A DNA stretch of 64,000 nt. It comes from Limnephilus marmoratus (taxonomy: Eukaryota; Arthropoda; Insecta; Trichoptera; Limnephilidae). Positions 56,618 through 64,000 of the stretch are shown here, piece after piece. The translations under genes and the position numbers were made by a program. The stretch spans positions 10,986,710 through 11,050,709 of the forward strand of contig OU862910.1 in assembly GCA_917880885.1 (NCBI GenBank). Direction: 5' to 3'. Within the stretch, counting starts at the first letter, position 1, and each line of letters begins with the position of its first letter. The notes beneath the pieces were generated by a model that did no database searches, was not told the origin of the DNA, and saw nothing but the letters and a program-made list of their open reading frames with translations.

Positions 56618-57176
56618 TTACTTCACAGCAAAATAAAACCATAAAAAGACGTGAGAACAGTTTATTTGCATTTCCCCCCAAAACCCACCTATGACTGTTT
56701 TTGGTTATCTGGCGTTCTTGAGAGAACCGTTAGGTCTACAGATATCAATCTAGTTTTAAATGAAAGCTAATTAAATTTACTACAATTTTATTTCATATAA
56801 TATTTGACGTGGGATACGTGTTTTAGAAAATATTTTATAAAATAAGTGACCTTTTCGAAAAAATTTCACTTTTTCGAAAAAATGGCCTATTTTCGAAGAC
56901 CTGTATCTTGAAAACCAATGGCTGTATATAGCTTGCTTTGGTCTCAAATTGTAGCAAATTTAGTCTACTTTAGAAGTATGTATACTAACTATACCGGTCA
57001 GACCCTTCCTTCACTGAGATATTAAGCAAAAACTGAAAAAAATCCGAAAATTTCTTGGTTTTTTGGGTCCACCGCCGCTCGCACAGCACTTTCGAAGTTG
57101 CAATTTTTTTTTTATTACTGGTTTAGGTCCTAACAACATATAAAAAAATCAAAATGACCGGACCTTTTGCAAGCAC
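56616..57176 (-). repeat. Right long terminal inverted repeat
   Basis: 561 bp, reverse complement of 55453-55993 with scattered differences and an extra TTTCACTTTTTCGAAAAAA-type insertion near 56860. Confidence 0.8.
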
Positions 57177-57452
57177 AACCCCCTTTTCATGTTTAACTTG
57201 ACTGGACTAAGGGACAAGTAGTGTTTCTCTGGAAGCTTATTCCTCTGGCAGTGATGTTTTCTCCTAACCCATTATTTTTTATATTATTTTTGAAACGTTT
57301 TGTAAATATTTTTAGTTTATTCATTTGATGATTTTTGTTTCAATAAATTTTAGAAAGAATAATATTATTTGGATTCTACATCGGAATACGTAGGTATTAT
57401 TCTAGGATGCCTTTGATAACTTTTTAATTAACGGAAGAGGTACCCCATTTCG
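57177..57452. other. No recognised feature
   Basis: Short unique spacer. Confidence 0.4.
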
Positions 57453-57722
57453 ACGGCCCGCGTAGTCCAGCGGTAAGGCTCTTGACTCGCATTCCCAAGA
57501 TCGCGGGATCGAATCCCGGCGTGGCAACAAAATTTTATTTGATTAATTTGTGTTATTTCACAATTTATTCGTTTATAGCCAGGTACTTCCCCACCTTCCT
57601 CTTCCCTATCTCCTTCCTCTCCCAACTACCTTCAGCCTCACAACATACCCCAATTGGGGATGCCATAGTCTTATTGGCTCCAGACGCAGTTGGAACTCTT
57701 GTGCGATATCCACATTTAAAAA
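57453..57722 (+). repeat. SINE-B copy 2 (tRNA-derived head)
   Basis: The head has GCGTAGTCCAGCGGTAAGGC (A-box region) and GGGATCGAATCCCGGCG (T arm and B-box) at 57460-57522. The body is as in copy 1, ending TTGTGCGATATCCACATTTA. The B-box is intact here, so this is the better preserved copy. Confidence 0.8.
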
Positions 57723-58129
57723 AATGTCCAGAGGAATACGCATGTATTTGTTTTTCTGAATAAAAATCGTTTCTTCTTTAAATAATGATATAAATTACGG
57801 TTTAAGATTTAAAGAAAAAAAACAGGTTTCCCAAAAACTGGGAAATGTCCAGAAAAGCACGACTTGTCCGTCGTAAGAAAACATTCTTAACAAGACCTAA
57901 AATTTAAAAAAAAAAGTTTTGTTCGAAGATTTCTTCGGAGACTAACTTACCTCTTAACTTAACTTACCTACGATCACTGCCACCCAAAAAGTTCCAAGGA
58001 AATATGAAGGTGAATTATCTTACCTGAAAAGAAGGGAAAATAATCATTAGACTTAACTACGAATATAAACAATCGGTAAATTACGAATTGTAAATGGCTA
58101 AATAAATAAATACATACTTGTTGAAAGAA
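57723..58129. other. No recognised feature
   Basis: A-rich DNA without partner or frame. Confidence 0.4.
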
Positions 58130-58592
58130 TACAAAACAAATTCTTACGTTTTCTAAATTTTAAATTGGGTATTCCAGCAATTATGTTGAACTACAACACT
58201 CTTGTTAAATAATATGAAAATGCTCAAATTATCACACAGAAGAATTTTCACTGACTTGGTATTTCTATATAAAATTCTAAATGATTTAGTTGATAGACCA
58301 GTATTGCTTGAATTGATAAACTTCCGGATTCCACTACGTAATACTAGAAGTCAGGATTTATTTCAGTGCAGAAATTCTGAAACTACCGTATGTTTTCCTC
58401 TTTGCCCAGAATACTAATGGAGGGAAACAATTATACCAAGTCGGTGGACATCTTCAACTTATCTTTAAACAAATATAAAATATTGATAATAAGGCAGTTA
58501 AGTTACGTACAATAAATACTGTATATATTTCTTACTATTCATGTGTAAAAGCCCCTAAAAAGGGCGTTAATTAATAAATAAATTATTTTAAA
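58130..58592 (+). pseudogene. LINE reverse transcriptase C-terminal pseudogene, Jockey-like
   Basis: Plus-strand pieces are NKFLRFLNFKLGI (58135), MKMLKLSHRRIFTDLVFLYK, then LNDLVDRPVLLELINFRIPL and RNTRSQDLF (58202-58350). They match the same region as the 44541-45650 remnant (RR..TDL.LLHKIL...DCPELLQLINIRI). A stop separates the first two pieces. The 3' UTR end AAAGCCCCTAAAAAGGGCGT plus TAATAAATAAAT closes the element. Dead, 5'-truncated. Confidence 0.75.
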
Positions 58593-60158
58593 AAAATCTC
58601 TGTGTCACGTATATTCGTAGGTATACCAATATATTTATTGACTGACTACCCCCTGTATAAGATGGAAACCAATAAGCACGATCATAATCTATTATGTGAT
58701 GTAGCTAACATACTTTAACATTTAACAAGGCTCAGAACTTTAAATCCATAACGAGGGTGATAATCGATATAGTTTTTTTACTTCTTCAATAAAGAAACAT
58801 TTAAGGCAGAAGTTAAAGCGGCTCGATGACTTGCACCAAAAAAACGGCGATTTAATAATATAATTTTATATTATATACGATAAAATGATTTCACAAGGAA
58901 AAGCGGCCGTAAAATGAGACATGTACCCTTAAAAATACAAACGAGCATATAAAAATTGGTTAGGCTCTTTAACGTCGTGATTTATGGTAAAAATATTGCT
59001 AAATTAGGCGTAACTTTCATTGGCAAAATATCTAAAAACTATTACAAAAGACTTTCCGATCTTTATAGGAGAAGGGACAATATAACGTCCGTAATTAAGA
59101 AATTGAAATAGATAAGATAATTTTGATAAAATAGGTGGTGTTTTACAAAGTGATTTATTTTCATTTAATTAAAAATGAAGCCAGAAAGTGAATTTGCAAA
59201 GATTGAAATTAAAATACATTGAGATTTTTTAATCAAAGGAAATATACGTTTCTAGAATTAAGGAATCTTGAAAACAGAAAATAAATAAATCAAAATTGGG
59301 GAAGAAAATATATAAATAAGTTACTGCAAAGCACAATCTCTCCTGAACATCATCGCAAGTGAAGTTTATAAAATAAATAAAAATAAGCAACGCATAATAA
59401 AGATAATGTGTGGTGTGTAATTTCGGACAAAAACAACATTTGTTAAAAAAGAACGCCAAGCCGCGGCGGGTGTTCACCAAAGCACCAACTGCTGTAAGTA
59501 AATAAACCTACAACGATATGCGGTTACGGAACGGATGTATGTAAGAGATATTCAAAAATACTATTTCAAGGCTCTTTTTACCAATTCCGTGTCTTAGTTA
59601 TCGTATGTGTCAACTACTTAACATATATTTGCGTTTTAACAAGCGGACAGAGAAAGTTGTCGGTTTTACCCATAGTAGAGTTGATACTGACTTACATATT
59701 TGATTACACAAGGGTCCATCTTTAAAAAATAATATAGATACATAATTATGAAAAATATTCTCTTTGATAAGAAGAAGAACAAGAGGTATATTATGGTGCT
59801 TCAATCACAGTAATTAATCATTTCAATAATCTCTGTGTTTTTACGATGTTTTAGTTCACTATAATGGTGATTGTGATTCGATTAGTTAATCATGTTAATT
59901 TAAGTTTTCGCTACTCTGCGAGGTTTTTGTAAGTTTTTACTAAAAAAATTTAGTTTAGATATTTACTTTTTATGTATTTATCATTAGAGTGTATATATTT
60001 TAGAAGAAAATTTTAGTTTTTTGGAAGACCTTATGGCGTTTTTGCAACTTTTTCGACTTTAAATAAAAGCCGTCATAATTATAAGCCATTTTATTGATAT
60101 TTACCTCACAAAGATTAATGTATTGCATTTTATTATAGGAAATTGTCGTAGTTTTTTA
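58593..60158. other. No recognised feature
   Basis: AT-rich DNA. Frames at 59229-59480 and 59610-59804 show no domain or repeat partner. Confidence 0.4.
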
Positions 60159-60250
60159 ATATCCGGTATCCGGCCGGATATTGAGTTACTATCAGGTATC
60201 CGGCCGGATAATAAAGTTAGGTCGGATACCGGATAGTTACCGGATTTCCG
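60159..60250. repeat. Cluster of TATCCGGCCGGATA palindromes
   Basis: GTATCCGGCCGGATA occurs twice (60166 and 60196), followed by GTCGGATACCGGATA and TACCGGATTTCCG. It is likely the core of a decayed hAT-type MITE similar in design to 14260-14678 and 18379-19090. Confidence 0.5.
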
Positions 60251-60821
60251 TTTCATCTCTAATAATTACACATGACATAATAATAATGTTTTTGACAACA
60301 TAAAAGAAAAACTTAAAAATAAAATAGAGAACCAACAATCAAACTTATAACTTATGTAAGATAATAATAAATAATATTAACCTTTCTTACATCGATGAAA
60401 AGTGGAAACACAATGTACTTCTTACCAGAAAATCAGCACGACATCGTGATTTTGTTTTTCACGTTTTTTTCTGAACCCGAAAATATCATTAAAATTAATT
60501 TTAAAGAATATAAGAAATGATAGCGGTTAAGATGGTTTTATCGATACAAAAACCCTAAGAAGGTTCATATTTACAACAAAAAATTTCTCGAAAAGTGAAA
60601 ATCATGGCACGTGCTAGGGGGTGCTTACATAATTACCTTCCAGGAAAATTTAATTTCCTTATCCTAAAAGATTTTATAAGAAACAAAACATTAGGTAATA
60701 TTACTGTCCTCTGATGCGGAATAAAAACAAAGGACATACTGTAGCTACCTACTACTACGAGTAACTGTATATTCTAATTCAAATCAACGATCAGCGCAAT
60801 GGCACGGTTTTGATGCAAAAA

Positions 60822-61332
60822 AATCAGAGATTGCAATTCACATGCGGTAGAAGTGAAACCTTGAAAGTATACAATAGGGGGAGACTACGAAGCATCTTTT
60901 TTATCAAAGTGAAGGATGATTTTTTTTCCATATTTTGGACGTCGAATTCCAGTGCATCTTTTCCTGTACATTTGGTATTCTCATTGGTATTTGTGTTTTC
61001 TTCTTCGGAGTCGCTAGATGTTGCTTTCTATTATTTTTTCTTCGCCTGTTCATTTTGAAGTGGTTTGAAGATTGGACTATTGATTTTACATAAGTTTCGT
61101 CAGGCATTTTATACCACTAGCCCATAGAAGAATTGCGTGGGACCGTGGATTTATCTTATTATATTAGAACCGAGTACCCGTGAAATAAATAAATATTTTA
61201 TAGCCATCTCATTCCCTCGCAGGCTAAATAATATAGATGTATGTGTTTGTCTTTTTTTAGTGTCGCTCGCTTCTATTTCATCGAATTTCAAATCACAACG
61301 GTGCTAACGAAATTTTCTCTTAAAAAATCGAA
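60822..61332 (+). repeat. 225-bp repeat, copy 5, interrupted
   Basis: The left part, 60822-60896 (TTGCAATTCACATGCGGTAG to GACTACGAAGCATC), and the right part, 61201-61332 (CATCTCATTCCCTCGCAGGC to CACAACGGTGCTAACGAAAT), are separated by about 305 bp of unrelated sequence with a low-complexity 82-codon frame. The nature of the insert is unknown. Confidence 0.6.
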
Positions 61333-61859
61333 AAAAACAATCATGAGAAGCTGAGAACTGAAATAGCGTAATAATATAAGAAGACAACAGAGCTTAAATG
61401 CAAAGAATTGCTTCGTTATTACACCTTTCCATACGATCTGGAATAAATTGTTAGAAGTTGAAGAAAAATAAAAAAAGGCTCAAACTAAGATTACGGTATG
61501 CATGACCTTGAATATAGATATCTATCTCTCCATCGTGAATCTGAAAATCGTGTGGGCGAATCCCGTGGCTGGATGCTAAGAAGGTGAGAAAAACAATCTA
61601 TCTCATGTGATCACGTCAAATAAATCTTATCCCGTTGGGACAACATTTGAACAGTAAGGGAAATGATACGGAGAAAAAAAGTCGATTTCATGAATTTATT
61701 ATCAATATTGACACAAACATAGCGACGAGAAAACGCATGTGCGTCAAACAAAGACTTCCCTTTAGTTACCACAGGAATGTCTGAGTTTTATCTAAAAATG
61801 ATTCACGCTCTGATTCTCATTAATACATTATTTGAACAAATAATTATAAAATAACTAAC
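61333..61859. other. No recognised feature
   Basis: No partner or frame of note. Confidence 0.4.
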
Positions 61860-62245
61860 TAACCATCACGCCGTTTCCCCGCAGGGGTAGGCAGAGAGGA
61901 CGGACCGCCATACAACTCGGTCTTGGCACACACTGTTCATACATCCTCATTCATACATCGTCTCTTACATACTCTTCTATTATTCCGACTCTTGACATGC
62001 CCGTCTCAAGTATCTGATTCACTTGATTGTGCCATGTCTTAATCGGGCGTCCCCTACTTTTTCTACCATTCACATTTGCGTAATATATTCTTTTTTACAC
62101 TACTTCCTTTGATCATTCGCTCTACATGCCCAAACCATCTGAGGATCCCTTCTTTAATCTTACTCATTACATTACGCTTACATCAGCCTTGCATTCTTTG
62201 TGGATCTTCACATTTCTCACACGATCATACATTGTTTTACAAACG
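61860..62245 (-). pseudogene. LINE reverse transcriptase C-terminal pseudogene
   Basis: Minus-strand pieces, in order from 62180: IKEGILRWFGHVERM, KKNILRKCEW, RKSRGRPIKTWHNQVNQIL, ETGMSRVGIIEEYVRDDV, then after a stop YEQC and CLPLRGNGVM. This is the well-known end of a LINE family (K.G.LRWFGHVERM...GRPR.TW...V...L...G.....). It has at least two frame changes and no catalytic core. Confidence 0.75.
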
Positions 62246-62832
62246 CCTTAGGGATCTCATTTCTAAATTATTAACAAACATTGACACCATGGAAAAGACG
62301 CCATAGACATTTTTTGTCTCTCTTAGATTTTGTATGGTTTGGAAGAAATTGTCACCCGGCGACATTTATACAATAAAATGGATAATTGAAACGTTCGCGT
62401 AAGTGGAGGTTATCCACCTCTTACCCGCCCTGGTATAAGTAACTGATGGTTACTCCTTCAAGGCTCTCGCAAGATTAGATTTTTTTTTTGTTAAACGAAG
62501 CTACGTTTATTTATTTAGAACGAATCTAGACCTCCAGTGTCCTTGCATACGTTGTTAGTAAGCAGTATGCAAGTGCTTAACAGGAAAAACAAAATGCAAA
62601 AAATAGGTTAGTAAGACAAAGATAAATTAAACAGGGCAAAAGAAAAACTCATTCATGAGGCTCCATGAGGCGGCATTGCATCTGTAAAAACCTGCAAGCA
62701 CCTGCATAAAATGGAGAACATAAGTAATACAATAAATCTCAAAGTAAATTGTCAGGTACCAACAAAAAATGTGAAAGGCTTTCGGTCTGACCATAAACTA
62801 CACTTACCTTCCGAGTAGCGAACGAGTAGCTC
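62246..62832. other. No recognised feature
   Basis: AT-rich DNA. CCAGTGTCCTTGCATACG and its surroundings have no partner in the window. Confidence 0.4.
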
Positions 62833-63004
62833 TAAATGGCATTAGCCGTGTTTGGTGACCAGATCTGAATAGCTCTCCTCTTCCTTATATTTTCCCCTCC
62901 CCATTATTTCGGCCTCAAAACATACCCCAATTAGGGATGCCAAAGTCTCACTGGCTCCAGACGGTTGGGAGCAGTTTGGACTCCTCTTGTGCGGTATTCA
63001 CATA
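62833..63004 (+). repeat. SINE-B tail with a different head, copy 2
   Basis: AAATGGCATTAGCCGTGTTT, TGGTGACCAGATCTGAATAG, then AACATACCCCAATTAGGGAT, GTCTCACTGGCTCCAGACGG and TTGTGCGGTATTCACAT. Same composite as 6991-7168. Confidence 0.65.
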
Positions 63005-63699
63005 AAAATTCCCTAAGCATAAATTATTATTAGTTCACTAGCATATCTTTCTGACATTAGTAGAAATTCCGATTTTTCATTATCATCGTCATTTTCATCC
63101 TATATTCCTGATGGGGTCATTGAATCGTCAAAGCACATCCAGGCTTTCAAATAGCGCATTTTCGCTAGTCCATTCATTTCTCGCACAGCTTTTGTTTTCC
63201 CCAGCTTTGTCTAGGACGGCCATAATAAATAACCCTAGAATTAAATCCTATGCGGTTGTAATAGTCACATAATCTGGGATTGTTGCAGTATTTTTTAACA
63301 TTTTTTCAAATCTTATCTGTTCGGTTCAAAATAAATCGGATGCAAACATTTCACTCGTGAGACCTCCTTTGTCGCAGCAGATACAATAACGCTGAAAAAC
63401 GGTGTTATTTTATTTACCTACGTATTTTTATTTTGTATACAGAGGTTTGAATGACAAGAGTTCAAAGAGTATGGGAAAAACCTGTTATCAAGCAATAAAA
63501 CGGAGACGTAAACACCGCATAAAATAGTACGCGATATGCGAAATCACGTCATAACGACTTCTTCGAAATGTTTATGCATCAGATCAAACCTAATGGAAGT
63601 CTAATTGACGAACGAAAAATAAACACAATGGGGTATTTTCACAAACTATGAACTCCATTTTAAAAGTAAGGAAGATTTAGTAAAAGATTTAATTAAATG

Positions 63700-63985
63700 A
63701 AGACAATATTAGTGAAACTCAATCGAAGATCTGGAAACAGAAAAATCAGAAAATGATATTGGGACCTAGGATCCAGGACCTTCGGCTTTTCAGGCCGCGA
63801 CTCTACCAACTGAGCTAAGCTAACCTATCCGATTCGGTCATTTTTAACTGTATCGTACTTCAACTAAGAACTACCAATATTTATTATCTTCATTTTCTTA
63901 ACGCCTATTTTATTGGCAAAGAACTAACTACCAGCATTATCTTCATTTTCTTACCGCATATTTTATTGGCATAGTCGAAGTATGA
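63700..63985 (-). repeat. SINE-D copy 2 with Phe-like tRNA head
   Basis: On the minus strand: upstream module (TTAAGAAAATGAAGATAATA, TTGGTAGTTCTT, GATACAGTTAAAAATGACCG), then the tRNA-like head at 63761-63824 with TTAGCTCAGTTGGTAGAGTC and an anticodon arm CGGC-CTGAAAA-GCCG (GAA), a degraded B-box (GGATCCTAGGTCCC), then the tail TCTGATTTTTCTGTTTCCAG. The head differs from that of copy 1 while the flanks match. Confidence 0.65.
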
Positions 63986-64000
63986 TACAGTTAATAATTA

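Larger units (their letters stand above)
55453..57176 (+). mobile_element. 1.72-kb DNA element with about 550-bp terminal inverted repeats
   Basis: Starts GTGCTTGCAAAAGGTCC and ends GGACCTTTTGCAAGCAC. The arms (55453-55993 and 56616-57176) pair along their length with small indels, including CGAGCGGCG, TGAAGGAAG, TTTCGAAAA and GCAAATAAACTGTTCTCAC. The 620-bp centre holds one reading frame (56219-56617). The arms lack a transposase frame. No clear target duplication was found. Long-armed elements of this form occur among Mutator-like and foldback transposons, but I cannot place it. Confidence 0.75.

Overview
The window looks like intergenic or intronic DNA from an AT-rich arthropod genome, most likely an insect. 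I cannot tell the order. The evidence is the repeat content: several tRNA-headed SINE families, many terminal-inverted-repeat MITEs, 3' fragments of non-LTR retrotransposons with insect-like reverse transcriptase C-termini, and long homopolymer and TA runs. I found no host protein-coding gene I can defend. Almost every reading frame over 60 codons is chance, minisatellite translation or transposon debris.

Layout. 1-21,000 is a mosaic of old insertions: SINE-A (hairpin-tailed, six copies in the window), SINE-B (tRNA head), SINE-C (tRNA head, six copies), SINE-D (Thr/Phe-like tRNA heads), a 225-bp repeat (five copies), an unclassified 400-bp repeat (three copies), LINE 3' fragments, and MITEs. 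Several MITEs sit inside SINEs, so insertion order can be read. 21,033-43,635 is a tandem array of nine head-to-tail units, mostly 2.2-2.4 kb and up to 3.2 kb. Each begins with a TATACTAG-type end plus a hairpin, carries a minisatellite of 126/127- or 141-bp monomers, then a conserved 1.2-kb body. They resemble non-autonomous Helitron-like (Helentron/HINE-type) elements that have become a satellite. Two neighbouring units look identical over about 2.58 kb at an offset of 2,307 bp. 43,636-64,000 returns to dispersed repeats. It holds three LINE remnants, a large palindromic MITE, a TTAA-flanked MITE, hammerhead-ribozyme-like motifs, and a 1.72-kb element with about 550-bp inverted repeats around one open reading frame for a CxxC...HxxC zinc-binding-type protein.

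The most interesting items are (1) the transposon-derived satellite array, (2) hammerhead-like cores, several ending in a self-complementary ACCGGT helix III, which fits Penelope-like terminal repeats acting as dimers, (3) the long-inverted-repeat element with its zinc-finger-type cargo, and (4) repeated MITE insertion into tRNA-derived SINEs, including a paralogous empty site that proves a TA target duplication. All family names come from reading motifs by eye; no database search was possible.
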